This document shows, piece by piece, positions 15,495 to 23,952 of a stretch of 52,299 bases of DNA. The DNA comes from Anaerolineae bacterium (lineage in GTDB: Bacteria > Chloroflexota > Anaerolineae > Aggregatilineales > Phototrophicaceae), in NCBI GenBank assembly GCA_022843385.1, contig JALHNT010000050.1, positions 1-52,299 of the forward strand, given 5' to 3'. The notes below the pieces were generated by a model. The model saw only the letters and a list, made by a program, of their open reading frames with translations. It was not told where the DNA came from and searched no databases. Made by a program: the position numbers and the translations under genes. Position 1 is the first letter of the stretch; every line of letters starts with the position of its first letter.

Positions 15495-16565
15495 ATGGCA
15501 TTCCTTGAATTGACCGGTATTCGTAAGATGTTTGGCGCAGCGGTGGCGGTCTCGTCCTTTGAGTTGCAGGTCGAGAAGGGCGAGTTCGTTTCGTTCCTGG
15601 GGCCGAGCGGCTGCGGCAAGACGACGGTGCTGCGCATGATCGCCGGCTTCGAGCATCCGACGACGGGCCGGATCATCATCAATGGCAATGATGTCACCCC
15701 GATGGCAGCCAACAAGCGCAACATCGGCATGGTGTTTCAGCAGTACGCCCTGTTCCCCAACATGACGGTGCTGGACAACATCAAGTTCGGGCTGAAGGTG
15801 GCCGGCGTCGATGCGGTGGCGGCCAAACAGCGGGCGCAGGAGATGCTGGCGCTGATCCACATGAACGATTTTGGTCAGCGTTATCCGGCGCAGCTTTCCG
15901 GTGGGCAGCAGCAGCGCGTGGCGCTGGCGCGGGCGCTCGCCATCCGTCCGCAGGTGCTGCTGCTGGATGAGCCGCTGTCGGCACTGGACGCCAAGATTCG
16001 CCTGTCGCTGCGGCAGGAGATTCGCTCGATCCAGCGGCAGTTGGGCATCACGACTGTGTTCGTCACCCACGATCAGGAAGAGGCGCTCTCGATCTCGGAT
16101 CGCATCGTGGTCATGAATCAGGGCGTGATCGAACAGATCGGGGCGCCGCTGGAGATTTACAACCGGCCACAGACCCAGTTCGTCGCCTCGTTCATCGGCA
16201 CGCTCAATGTGCTGCAAGCGGAGATCGCCGACCGGGGCAGCCGCCGCATCCGCGTCGATGGGCAGGACTTCATCACCGATGATGTGCTAGAGGGTGCGCC
16301 AGCGACGGTCTCGGTGGCGGTGCGGCCGGAGTCGATCAGCCTGAGCGCCAGCAATGGGAGCAGCAACGCCCTCAAGGCGACGGTGGACGACATCTACTTC
16401 CTCGGCTCGGTGGTACGCATCCGCACCCGGCTGGTAGAACAGTACCTGAACCTCGATACCTTCAACAACCCCGGCATGGCGCTCCCGTCCCCTGGCGATA
16501 CGGTGACGATTCACTTCGCGCCCTCGGCCACCAAAGTGCTGGCCGAAGACGCCGCCAAAGCCTGA
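15495..16565 (+). CDS. ABC transporter ATPase (PotA/FbpC-type)
   Basis: A 356-residue cytoplasmic ATPase that powers the importer. Walker A is GPSGCGKTT (36-44). The Q-loop is FQQYALFPNMTV, the signature LSGGQQQR is near 134, Walker B LLLDEP is near 156, the D-loop is SALDAK and the switch is VTHDQEEAL. A C-terminal TOBE-like domain (about 235-350) is typical of polyamine, iron and thiamine ATPases. The start at 15495 is preferred because GGCAGGG lies about 7 bases upstream. An ATG at 15480 falls inside that leader. Downstream stands a strong palindrome that may end the operon. Confidence 0.92.
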   Translation: MAFLELTGIRKMFGAAVAVSSFELQVEKGEFVSFLGPSGCGKTTVLRMIAGFEHPTTGRIIINGNDVTPMAANKRNIGMVFQQYALFPNMTVLDNIKFGLKVAGVDAVAAKQRAQEMLALIHMNDFGQRYPAQLSGGQQQRVALARALAIRPQVLLLDEPLSALDAKIRLSLRQEIRSIQRQLGITTVFVTHDQEEALSISDRIVVMNQGVIEQIGAPLEIYNRPQTQFVASFIGTLNVLQAEIADRGSRRIRVDGQDFITDDVLEGAPATVSVAVRPESISLSASNGSSNALKATVDDIYFLGSVVRIRTRLVEQYLNLDTFNNPGMALPSPGDTVTIHFAPSATKVLAEDAAKA

Positions 16566-16577
16566 TCCCGCGCTCCT

Positions 16578-16622
16578 GTCACCCCGCGGTGACGGGTCAG
16601 GGCAGTGCCTCATCTGCCCTGA
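16578..16622 (+). terminator. Paired palindromes after the ABC importer operon
   Basis: Hairpin one is GTCACC-CCGC-GGTGAC (16578-16593). Hairpin two is TCAGGGCAG / CTGCCCTGA (16597-16622), a perfect 9-base stem with an 8-base loop. No T-run follows, so it is either a Rho-type or structural 3' end, or a dispersed repeat. The position 12 bases after the stop favours an operon end. Confidence 0.4.
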
Positions 16623-16715
16623 TGGGTTGATGTTGCAGCCTGTTCACCTCGCTTGGATAAGCCTCATCTCATCCGCATGGTATACTCCCGTAGCAGCGGC
16701 GATGGAAAGGAGAAG

Positions 16716-17222
16716 ATGATGGCCGATATGTTAGTTAAACTCTACAATGTCTCGCCCGATCCGGCGCTGATTGCCCGGCTGGAACAACAGCAGATCAGCA
16801 TCAAGCGCGTCCTTGCCCCGGACACGCGGCGCGTCATCCGCTTCATCGAGACCAACGCCGAATCACATTGGCCGCAGGAGTCGAAAGATAGCTGGATGGC
16901 GGAGTGCGCGGCCTCGCTGACCAACCATCCGCCCACCTGCTTCCTTGCCGTGCAGCAGCGGGCGATCATCGGTTTCGCCTGTTACAACGCGACGGCCAAA
17001 GGTTACTTCGGCCCGACGGGTGTGCTGCGGGAGGCGCAGGGGAAGGGGGTTGGCAAGGCGCTGCTGCTGGCATCGCTGCTGGCGATGTGGGACGAGGGGT
17101 ATGGCTACGCCATCATTGGCTGGCCGGCGCGCAGCGCGATGGAGTTCTATGTCAAGACGGTACAGGCGCAGGTCATCGAGGACTCGTCGCCGGGAATCTA
17201 CCGGCGTCTGGTCGATGCATAG
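16716..17222 (+). CDS. GNAT-family N-acetyltransferase
   Basis: A 168-residue acetyl-CoA-dependent acyltransferase. Core motifs are FLAVQQRAIIGFACYN (strands beta4-beta5) and the pyrophosphate loop LREAQGKGVGKALLLA, matching the Q/RxxGxG/A signature. The motif-B region YAIIGWPARSAMEFY follows. AAAGGAG (16706-16712) fixes the start at the double ATG 16716/16719. An in-frame ATG at 16653 has no ribosome site. The acceptor is unknown. It lies downstream of the importer with its own spacing, so it is probably a separate unit. Confidence 0.82.
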   Translation: MMADMLVKLYNVSPDPALIARLEQQQISIKRVLAPDTRRVIRFIETNAESHWPQESKDSWMAECAASLTNHPPTCFLAVQQRAIIGFACYNATAKGYFGPTGVLREAQGKGVGKALLLASLLAMWDEGYGYAIIGWPARSAMEFYVKTVQAQVIEDSSPGIYRRLVDA

Positions 17223-17358
17223 CGGTAGTTGTTAGTTCCTGGTTTCTGGTTGTTGGTTCTTAGGCTCTTCCAGAAAAATGTTTAGCCCATACATGCCTTC
17301 GTAGAGGCGCAATATTGATGTTCTACCAATTGATTTGGCAATCGCCATACAGTCCGGC

Positions 17359-17422
17359 GGACGCCCCGTCGGGCGTCCCTCCATCGGCGAATCGGCTGTA
17401 GGGACACGCCACTGGCGTGTCC
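17359..17422. repeat. R1 double-hairpin repeat, copy c
   Basis: The left hairpin GGACGCCC-CGTC-GGGCGTCC differs in sequence from copies a and b but stays fully paired. The right hairpin is GGACACGC-CACT-GCGTGTCC. It lies between convergent GNAT and NTF2-like genes, after a GTAGTTGTTAGTTCC repeat that begins at the GNAT stop. Confidence 0.85.
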
Positions 17423-17503
17423 TCTGCCGACCAACGCACAATGCCGATTTAATTCATCAACGGTCAATACTGCGCCGCTTCAGCCCTGTTCAAACATCTG
17501 CCT

Positions 17504-17896
17504 TTACGATGCGTTCACAGCATTGATCTTTTCGATAGTCTCTGGGGTGAAGCGAAGCGTGAACGTCTTGATTTTGCCATCCACGATCTCCACTTCATCA
17601 TTCTGGCTCACTTCGGCGATACCAACTGCCTTGACTCCATCCGCTGTGAGCCTGCCAAAAAACGTTGCCCGATTGCCATCCGCCACGAAGTCCGAGAATT
17701 CACCCTCAAAGCCCTGGATGAACCCATTAACAAACATCTCAATTTGAGCCTTGCCATGAAATTCCGGTGGTGTGTGTGGGAAAGGTGGAATGATATAAAC
17801 GGAGCTGTCGTCCGCCATGTGCGCCATAATGCGCGGCACATCGCGGGACTGCCAAGCTTTGACAAAGTCTTTTGCAATAGTCATTGGATCGTGCAT
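17504..17896 (-). CDS. SnoaL-like / NTF2-fold protein
   Basis: A 130-residue single-domain protein of the NTF2-like superfamily. The pattern is helix (MTIAKDFVKAWQSRDVPRIMAHMADD), strand (SSVYIIPP), 'HGKAQIEMFVNGFIQGFEG', then strands with ATFFGRLTADGVKAVGIAEV and a C-terminal KIKTFTLRF strand. Such proteins are small-ligand enzymes or binding folds; no catalytic residues are diagnostic. GGAGG lies 6 bases before the ATG. Its upstream region is shared with the divergently transcribed HEAT array, about 380 bases away. Confidence 0.75.
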   Translation of the reverse strand: MHDPMTIAKDFVKAWQSRDVPRIMAHMADDSSVYIIPPFPHTPPEFHGKAQIEMFVNGFIQGFEGEFSDFVADGNRATFFGRLTADGVKAVGIAEVSQNDEVEIVDGKIKTFTLRFTPETIEKINAVNAS

Positions 17897-18278
17897 GATG
17901 TTCCTCCAGAATGGCTAAAAGATCTAACGTGTCTGGCTAAGACAAGCGGGCTACCAGATCATAATAGCATATTTTCTAAAAATTATTCATCTCATTTAAA
18001 AGTGTTAATAGACAATGTAGGTGTGCGGGCGGGGCAATTGCTCCAGACCTATTCCGTAGTCAGAAGCCTTGAGCTTCCAGCGAGGCGAATAGGCAGGGCG
18101 CATTCTGAAAGGATTGACCTTAACTCTTGGGTTACACGACGGCCACACAAGGCGTCTTGCCAGGGGCAGCACGCCGACGATCCGAAATAGTCTTTGCCTT
18201 GCGAGTGACGGTCTGTTATACTGGATGACGGGTCATGAAGGATCACTGACCTGATTATCGGTTCATGGAGAGACGGTA
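17897..18278. other. Divergent intergenic region before the HEAT array
   Basis: About 380 bases with no supported gene. The part near 17955-18010 is strikingly AT-rich for this genome (ATATTTTCTAAAAATTATTC). A promoter-like pair lies at 18194-18222. The rest shows no recognisable repeat. Confidence 0.5.
18194..18222 (+). promoter_or_regulatory. Probable promoter of the HEAT-repeat array
   Basis: TTGCCT (18194-18199), a 17-base spacer and TATACT (18217-18222). A start point near 18229 would give a leader of about 50 bases to the TTG codon at 18279. Confidence 0.45.
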
Positions 18279-19493
18279 TTGCCGATTGACATCATCGCCC
18301 TGTTGCAAGAGAAATCCCATAGTGATAGTACAATTGCCACGTTGATTGCACACGACATCACCAGCGACGAGACACTTTACACTGCGCTGGAGCAGGTGGG
18401 CAGCCACCCCGAACGGGACAGAGCGGTGTGTTCGGCCTGTTACAGCATGGACGGTGAACTGGATAAAGACATTTTGCTGCGCTTACTGCCGGACGCAGCG
18501 CGGGCTGAAAATCGTGATACCCGCAACATGGCGATCATAGCTTTAGGCGGGCTGAAAGACGCCCGCGCCATCGAGCCTTTGACGCAGATCATCTTCGACC
18601 GATCCCGCGATGACGATACCCGTGAGCAGGCGCTGGATGCGCTGGACATATGTAGTCGTGAAACGGCGCTGCCGCTGATGCATCGACTGATGCTGGACAA
18701 GGATGAACCCGCCGGACTGCGAGCGCGGGCAGTTGAACTTTCCTGGCAGGCGGAGTGGTTCAATGATTATCTGCGGCTGCTGGATGCGGCGGAACCTGAA
18801 CTGCGTTTCTGGTCATGCTATGCCCTGTCTCAGGTATGGGATGTGGATCTCGCGCAGGCACGGGAACGGCTCGATGAACTGGCGTGCTGCGATGACGCGG
18901 TGCCGGACGATTGGGGCTGGTCGGTGGGGCGGGAGGCGCTGCTACCGTTGGCTTTTGCCTATCATGGCAGCGGGAATGGCACAGCAGTCTGGGTCATCAG
19001 CCCGCGCCTGGAATACTGGTCGTTGCTGCAGAGCATCAACACCACCGGCGGCCCGCGGGGGTATTACTACGATCTCAGCCGTATCCCCCAGCCGACGCTG
19101 CGGATTGATCCGGAGTGGTTGCGGGAGCGGATCATGGCGCGCTGGCCGAAAGCCGAGTTCGATGTGTACCAGCCGCGTCCGCGCACCTATGCGCTGAACT
19201 GGCGGCTACGGGTGAATAACATGCTGCTGCACGGCGGGCTGCATGTCGATGGCTATACCGTTGTGTTGAATGCCCGCAATATTCACGCTGTCTATCGTTT
19301 CGCCGCCTGGTATCGCGGGCAGGTGATCGACACGCCGCTGTATCTGACAGAGTGGGCGGACGAGTCGACTGAACTGCTGCCGGGGATGACGGCACGGGAC
19401 ATCCACAGCAGCATTGAAGAACGGGATGCAGCGCGTAATCTATCAATGCCCAGAAGTGATGACGCGAGTAAAGGAGACGCTGTTGCCGATTGA
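18279..19493 (+). CDS. HEAT-repeat protein A (first of three tandem paralogues)
   Basis: A 404-residue protein. Residues 1-200 are helical HEAT-like repeats (GLKDARAIEPLTQII; ALDALDICSRETALPLMHRLM). Residues about 205-385 form a distinctive C-terminal domain with WGWSVGREALLPLA, VWVISPRLEY, LSRIPQPTLRIDPEWLRER, VYQPRPRTYALNWRLR, MLLHGGLHVDGYTVVL and FAAWYRGQVIDTPLYL. I recognise no enzyme motif in it. It starts at TTG: GGAGAG lies about 6 bases upstream, and gene B begins with the same TTGCCGATTGAC context. Its last 11 bases overlap gene B. HEAT modules usually mediate protein contacts; the role of the tail domain is unknown. Confidence 0.75.
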   Translation: MPIDIIALLQEKSHSDSTIATLIAHDITSDETLYTALEQVGSHPERDRAVCSACYSMDGELDKDILLRLLPDAARAENRDTRNMAIIALGGLKDARAIEPLTQIIFDRSRDDDTREQALDALDICSRETALPLMHRLMLDKDEPAGLRARAVELSWQAEWFNDYLRLLDAAEPELRFWSCYALSQVWDVDLAQARERLDELACCDDAVPDDWGWSVGREALLPLAFAYHGSGNGTAVWVISPRLEYWSLLQSINTTGGPRGYYYDLSRIPQPTLRIDPEWLRERIMARWPKAEFDVYQPRPRTYALNWRLRVNNMLLHGGLHVDGYTVVLNARNIHAVYRFAAWYRGQVIDTPLYLTEWADESTELLPGMTARDIHSSIEERDAARNLSMPRSDDASKGDAVAD

Positions 19494-20673
19494 CATTATC
19501 GCCCTGCTGCAAGGTAAGCCCTATACCGTCGGTACGATTGCCACGCTGAGAGCGCACGACATCACCAGCGACGAGACACTTTACATCGCGCTGGAGCAGG
19601 TGGGCAGCCACCCTGAACGGGATGAAGCCGTGTGTTCAGCCTGTTACGACTTGGGACAATACCTGGAGGTGGATCGGCTAGTGCGGCTGCTGCCACGCGC
19701 CATCATAGTTGGCGATCCTCAGTCCGCTTATGTAGCGACTCAAAGCCTGGGCAGGTTGGCTGATGTGCGGGTGATTGAGCCGTTGATGCAGGTCATCCTG
19801 AATCCGCTGCTGGACTCCGGCATCCGTGAGCGGGCGCTGGATGGGCTGGAGGAATGTAGTCGTGAAACGGCGCTGCCGCTGATGCATCGCTTGATGCTGG
19901 ACGAGAGCCAACCATCTGGACTGCGGGGGCGGGCACTTGAAATCTCGCGTCAGGTGGCGTGGCTGGATGATTATGTGAGTCTCCTCGATGCGCCGGAGGC
20001 CGAGATTCGCTTCTGGGCCTGCTTCGCCCTAACCTGCATCGCGGACAACGAGATCACAGCGGCGCGGGAACAGCTGGATGAACTGGCGTGCTGGGACGAT
20101 GCTATACCCCCGAATTGGGGTTGGTCAGTCGGTCGGGAGGCGCTGCTGCCACTGGCCCATGCCTATCACGGTGCGTCGATTGCCGGGGTCATCTGGGTCA
20201 TCAGTCCGCGTCTGGAATACTCCTCTCTCAACCGGAGCCTGATGATCGAAAATGGGGAGCGAGGCTGGCATCGTGATCTCAGCCGCGTCCCCCAGCCAAC
20301 GCTGCGGATTGACCCGGAGTGGCTGCGGGAACAGATGGTGACGCGCTGGCCGAAAGCCGAGTTCGATGTGTACCAACCGCGTCCGCGCACCTATGCGCTC
20401 AACTGGCGGCTGCGGGTGAACAACATGCTGCTGCACGGCGGGCTGCATGTCGATGGCTATACCGTTGTGTTGTACCTCACGAATGACCATGCCGCTTACC
20501 GTTTCGCCGCCTGGTATCGCGGGCAGGTGACGGACACGCCACTCTATCTAACGAGGTGGGCGGACGAGTCGACTGAACTGCTGCCGGGGATGACGGCATG
20601 GGACATCCACACCAGCATCGAAGAACGGGATGCAGCACGTCGCCGTCTATGGCCTGTGAGTGATGAGGGGTAG
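19483..20673 (+). CDS. HEAT-repeat protein B (second tandem paralogue)
   Basis: A 396-residue paralogue of protein A with the same plan: HEAT half, then the WGWSVGREALLPLA domain. The start is TTG 19483, with AAGGAG (19471-19476) 6 bases upstream. An in-frame ATG at 19414 lies deep inside gene A and lacks such a site. The 11-base overlap with gene A suggests translational coupling. DNA identity with A and C is very high over the tail (for example GATGTGTACCA…CCGCG… at 19162, 20362 and 21558) but lower in the middle of the HEAT half (about residues 60-90 and 150-180). That pattern points to recent duplication plus local exchange. Confidence 0.75.
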   Translation: MPIDIIALLQGKPYTVGTIATLRAHDITSDETLYIALEQVGSHPERDEAVCSACYDLGQYLEVDRLVRLLPRAIIVGDPQSAYVATQSLGRLADVRVIEPLMQVILNPLLDSGIRERALDGLEECSRETALPLMHRLMLDESQPSGLRGRALEISRQVAWLDDYVSLLDAPEAEIRFWACFALTCIADNEITAAREQLDELACWDDAIPPNWGWSVGREALLPLAHAYHGASIAGVIWVISPRLEYSSLNRSLMIENGERGWHRDLSRVPQPTLRIDPEWLREQMVTRWPKAEFDVYQPRPRTYALNWRLRVNNMLLHGGLHVDGYTVVLYLTNDHAAYRFAAWYRGQVTDTPLYLTRWADESTELLPGMTAWDIHTSIEERDAARRRLWPVSDEG

Positions 20674-20678
20674 GCCGC

Positions 20679-21836
20679 ATGGCAAAGCGCATCATCTCGC
20701 TGCTGCGGCGCGTCCTGATGGACGAGAGGGTTGATTTTCTCAAGGCGAATGGCGTCACGACCGATGTTGCCCTATATCGAGCGCTGAAAACACTGGGGAG
20801 CAACCCGGAGTTGGAAAGAGCGGCGTTTCACGTTGCCGAGGTATTGAACTTTCATCTGGATGCGGACCGGCTGATCCCGCTGCTGCTCAACGGAATGCAA
20901 TCGGAAGAGGGCCATTTACGCAGGCTTGCAGCCACAGCGCTGTTTAAACTGGATGATGAGCGGGTGATTCAGCCACTGCTCCAGATGCTGATGAATCCGG
21001 CGGAAGATGAATATCTTCGAGCATGGGTGATTTATGAGTTGGCGAACCGTCACCTTGAGGATGTGCTTCCCTCAATGCGCCAGATCATGATGGACGCCAG
21101 CCAACCGCTGCGGCTACGCTGTACGGCGATTGAATGGTCGTGGCAGGCTGACTGGGCCGATGATTATCGAGCTTTGCTAGATGCGCCGGAAGCCGAGATT
21201 CGTTTCTGGGCTGCCTATGCATTCACGGTCATTCGTCACATTGATCGCGCGCCGGCGCGGGAACGACTGGATGAACTGGCGTGTTGTGACGACACTTTGC
21301 CCTCGGATTGGGGTTGGTCGGTGGGGCGGGAGGCGCTGCTGCCGTTGGCTTTTGCCTATCATGGCAGCGGGAATGGCACAGCAGTCTGGGTCATCAGCCC
21401 GCGCCTGGAATACATCTCGCTCGAACGAAGCATCAAGATTCAAGATGCGGAGCGTGGCTACTACCGCGATCTCAGCCGTGTCCCCCAGCCGACGCTGCAG
21501 ATTGACCCGGAGTGGTTGCGGGAGCGGATTGTGACGCGCTGGCCGAAAGCCGAGTTCGATGTGTACCAGCCGCGCCCGCGCACCTATGCGCTCAACTGGC
21601 GGCTGCGGGTGAATAACATGCTGCTGCACGGCGGGCTGCATGTTGATGGCTATAGCATTGTCCTGATGATGGGGAAGATAGAGGCGGTTCACCGTTTTGC
21701 TGTCTGGTATCGCGGGCAAGTGACGGACACGCCGCTATATCTGACGTGTTGGGGTGATTTCTCGGTTGAGCTCAAACCGGGACTGCGGTATCACCCGGAG
21801 ACCATATATCGCCTGAAGCGCGTCAAGGTGAAATGA
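20679..21836 (+). CDS. HEAT-repeat protein C (third tandem paralogue)
   Basis: A 385-residue paralogue starting 5 bases after gene B. The ATG has GAGGGG upstream, unlike the TTG starts of A and B. The N-terminal HEAT half is clearly diverged (MAKRIISLLRRVLMDERVD; LEDVLPSMRQIMMD). From about residue 190 the sequence returns to near-identity with A (ACCDD…WGWSVGREALLPLAFAYHGSG, VWVISPRLEY). The extreme C-terminus differs again (GLRYHPETIYRLKRVKVK). With A and B it forms one likely transcription unit. No terminator is obvious after it. Confidence 0.75.
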   Translation: MAKRIISLLRRVLMDERVDFLKANGVTTDVALYRALKTLGSNPELERAAFHVAEVLNFHLDADRLIPLLLNGMQSEEGHLRRLAATALFKLDDERVIQPLLQMLMNPAEDEYLRAWVIYELANRHLEDVLPSMRQIMMDASQPLRLRCTAIEWSWQADWADDYRALLDAPEAEIRFWAAYAFTVIRHIDRAPARERLDELACCDDTLPSDWGWSVGREALLPLAFAYHGSGNGTAVWVISPRLEYISLERSIKIQDAERGYYRDLSRVPQPTLQIDPEWLRERIVTRWPKAEFDVYQPRPRTYALNWRLRVNNMLLHGGLHVDGYSIVLMMGKIEAVHRFAVWYRGQVTDTPLYLTCWGDFSVELKPGLRYHPETIYRLKRVKVK

Positions 21837-22137
21837 GTCGGCGAGGTTTGTACACTGCCGCTATCAACTGCTTTGCGAGACCTGGCTGACTGGATTGCAG
21901 GAAGCAATTTCTCAGGGTTCTCCCTCGTTTAATCCCGTCGACACCAGATCAATGATCGCCAGTGTCCATCGCGCCATTGAGGGAGAGCAAACGTGTATCG
22001 ATCAGGATCAGCCACCTCTTCCGACTACTTCTGTTGAGCATAGCATATCCATCTGTGATTTTCCTGCCGTTTGTCATGACGCGCCCAGACTGGCTCGGCA
22101 TACACTGAAACCAGTGAATAGCAACAGGACATCGCTG
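21837..22137. other. Intergenic stretch after the HEAT array
   Basis: About 300 bases between the HEAT array and the flavodoxin-like gene. An open frame continues upstream of the flavodoxin start but shows no protein character and no ribosome site. No repeat family or palindrome was recognised. Confidence 0.4.
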
Positions 22138-22872
22138 ATGAAACTGCTTGCGCTCAACGCCAGTCATCGGGGCGACCAGGGATTCACCCAGCGGCTGCTG
22201 ACCTATCTGTTGAAGGGGGCGCAGGCCGGCGGCGCCCAGACCGAGTCGTTGACATTGGCGCGGCTGAAGATCAACCGCTGTCTGGCCTGTCTCAAGTGTC
22301 AGCAGGCGGGCGAGCGCCACCTGACCTGTGTGTATGACCAGCGCGATGATGTGGCGATGATCTTCGAGCGGATGCGTAACGCCGACATCCTCATCTATGC
22401 CACGCCGATCTACATGATGGGCATCAGCGCCCTGCTCAAGACGCTGCTGGATCGGTTGTACGCAACGATGGATTGCGCCGACATCCGTCTGACCCAGACC
22501 GGGCTGCTGCATCACCATGTTGATGCTGAACTGAGCGCCAAACCCTTCGCCTATGTCGTCGGCTGCGCCAACCTGGAAGCCGGGATGACCGCCAACGCTG
22601 TCCATTACTTCCGCACCTATGCCGACTTCATGGATGCGCCGCTGGTCGGTGAGCTGCGCCGCAACGCCACACCCCTGCTGGCAAATGACGACGCCCGGCG
22701 GGTGCGGGCGGTGCTGGCGGCTTATGAACAGGCGGGGAGTGAGCTGGCAACCGAGGGGCGCATTCGCCGGCCAACGCAGCGCCGCGCCAATCAGGAGTTG
22801 GTGGATGTGCCGCTGTTTGGCCTGCTCAAGCGCCTGCCAGTCATGAAACCGATCATCGCCCACGAGACGTAG
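22138..22872 (+). CDS. Flavodoxin-fold NAD(P)H-dependent FMN oxidoreductase
   Basis: A 244-residue protein of the NADPH-dependent FMN reductase / iron-sulfur flavoprotein-like group. It opens MKLLALNASHRGDQGFT (beta1 and the FMN phosphate loop). A CLACLKC cysteine cluster, a TCVYDQRDD segment and ADILIYATPIYMMG (FMN-binding 98-113 region) follow. The cysteine pattern CxxCLxC resembles iron-sulfur flavoproteins, though no cluster is proven. ATG 22138 is chosen because the fold begins there and AGGAC lies 8 bases upstream. The longer open frame adds about 80 residues without character. Probably catalyses small-molecule reduction; substrate unknown. Confidence 0.82.
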   Translation: MKLLALNASHRGDQGFTQRLLTYLLKGAQAGGAQTESLTLARLKINRCLACLKCQQAGERHLTCVYDQRDDVAMIFERMRNADILIYATPIYMMGISALLKTLLDRLYATMDCADIRLTQTGLLHHHVDAELSAKPFAYVVGCANLEAGMTANAVHYFRTYADFMDAPLVGELRRNATPLLANDDARRVRAVLAAYEQAGSELATEGRIRRPTQRRANQELVDVPLFGLLKRLPVMKPIIAHET

Positions 22873-23050
22873 CAGTTTTACCGGCATCAAGCGGATAGTG
22901 CGCCCTGAGTGGTAGAATTCAATCTACCATCCTCTTTGAAGCGTCGCCTTTTTTGTTCCACATTATTCTGGACTTTGGGCTGAGTAAATTTTTTCTGTCA
23001 AGAATGGGTATACAATGCATTCAGGTGTTCGTGCCCTGATGGAGTTTGCA

Positions 23051-23455
23051 ATGCCTGGCATTGATGTGCATTGGTACGACCAAGAGAAGTCCATCCAGAT
23101 TGTGACGTACGAGCCGGACTGGACATGGGAGGATTTTCATGTCGGGTATCGCCTGAGCTTTGAGGCCATCTCCGCTCAGGATCACCCGATTGTGATTATC
23201 CACGACAATCCCAGGACGCTACCGAAGGGGTCGGCCTTTTCGCATCTGAATGCCTCGCGGCAGAACATGCCGGCTAACGTCATCCTGTCGCTGGTTGTCT
23301 ACCCTGGCACGAACGCCCTCACCACTACCGGGCGAGAAATCCTGAAGATCTTCATCAAGGTGTCCGACAAGGGACAACCCCTCAGCCAGGTGGTTGATTC
23401 ATTCGAGGAAGCGCTCCGGTTGGCGCGGGAGCGCTTGAAGCAGATCGCCGGCTGA
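23051..23455 (+). CDS. Small STAS/SpoIIAA-like protein
   Basis: A 134-residue protein with alternating strands and helices: IDVHWYDQEKSIQIVTY, a TWEDFHVGY helix, 'HPIVIIHDNPR', 'NVILSLVVYPG' and a final SFEEALRLARERL helix. The layout matches the gene at 43711, and both may be STAS-like. The start at 23051 is chosen because GGAG (23041-23044) is 6 bases upstream. A TATACAAT box (23009-23016) overlaps the earlier ATG at 23015 and would place transcription start downstream of it. It converges on the SRPBCC gene with 4 bases between. Function unknown. Confidence 0.6.
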   Translation: MPGIDVHWYDQEKSIQIVTYEPDWTWEDFHVGYRLSFEAISAQDHPIVIIHDNPRTLPKGSAFSHLNASRQNMPANVILSLVVYPGTNALTTTGREILKIFIKVSDKGQPLSQVVDSFEEALRLARERLKQIAG

Positions 23456-23459
23456 ATGT

Positions 23460-23882
23460 CTATCCCCGTTCGGCGCGGGCTTTCAGCCCCTTCACAAAGT
23501 CCTGAAAATTCTGGTTCATATCCGGGATCGAACGCCCGAAGAGGGGCAGCAGCAGGCCGGTGAATTCCTCGCTCAGGCTGAACTCGATCTCGCCGTTGCT
23601 GCGTGGCGTCAGGCTAAAGGTACGCACCCCCTTGAACAGGCCGAGGGGCATTCCGCTGCTCCACACCATCCGCTGACCGGGTACAAATTCGCTGACAGTG
23701 GCCGGGAATGCGCGATCTGGTGCCAGCTTGCTGTAAGCCGTAATCTGCTGACCGGCAGCGATGGTGCCTTCGATGCGGATCACGCCGGGGTCCCAGGTCG
23801 GGTAGTTGGGGGCGTCGGTCAGAATCGCCCAGATGGTTTCTTTCGAGGCGCGGATGGTGGTGCTGGCGCTGAAGCGTTTCAT
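23460..23882 (-). CDS. SRPBCC (START/polyketide cyclase-like) protein
   Basis: A 140-residue hydrophobic-ligand-binding fold. It opens FSASTTIRASKETIWAILTD, typical of the polyketide cyclase/Aha1 group (strand 1 and helix 1). APNYPTWDPGVIRIEG follows, then antiparallel strands (GVRTFSLTPRSNGEIEFSLSEEF) and a long C-terminal helix (NQNFQDFVKGLKARAE). It is divergent from the sigma-factor gene with only 70 bases between, so the two probably share control. Related ECF sigma genes often sit beside such folds. The ligand is unknown. Confidence 0.8.
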   Translation of the reverse strand: MKRFSASTTIRASKETIWAILTDAPNYPTWDPGVIRIEGTIAAGQQITAYSKLAPDRAFPATVSEFVPGQRMVWSSGMPLGLFKGVRTFSLTPRSNGEIEFSLSEEFTGLLLPLFGRSIPDMNQNFQDFVKGLKARAERG

Positions 23883-23952
23883 GTTCTATGCTCCTATATA
23901 ATCGTGCATGCTTCACAGGATATGACGGTGTGAACCCGCAATAGGATGCGCT

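Noticed and set aside
17940..18010. AT-rich stretch considered as an attachment site or origin
   Set aside because: No repeats, DnaA-box cluster, integrase or tRNA lies nearby. It is more simply a divergent promoter region.
21895..22137. N-terminal extension of the flavodoxin-like protein
   Set aside because: The added 81 residues have no fold character. The beta1-FMN loop starts at ATG 22138.
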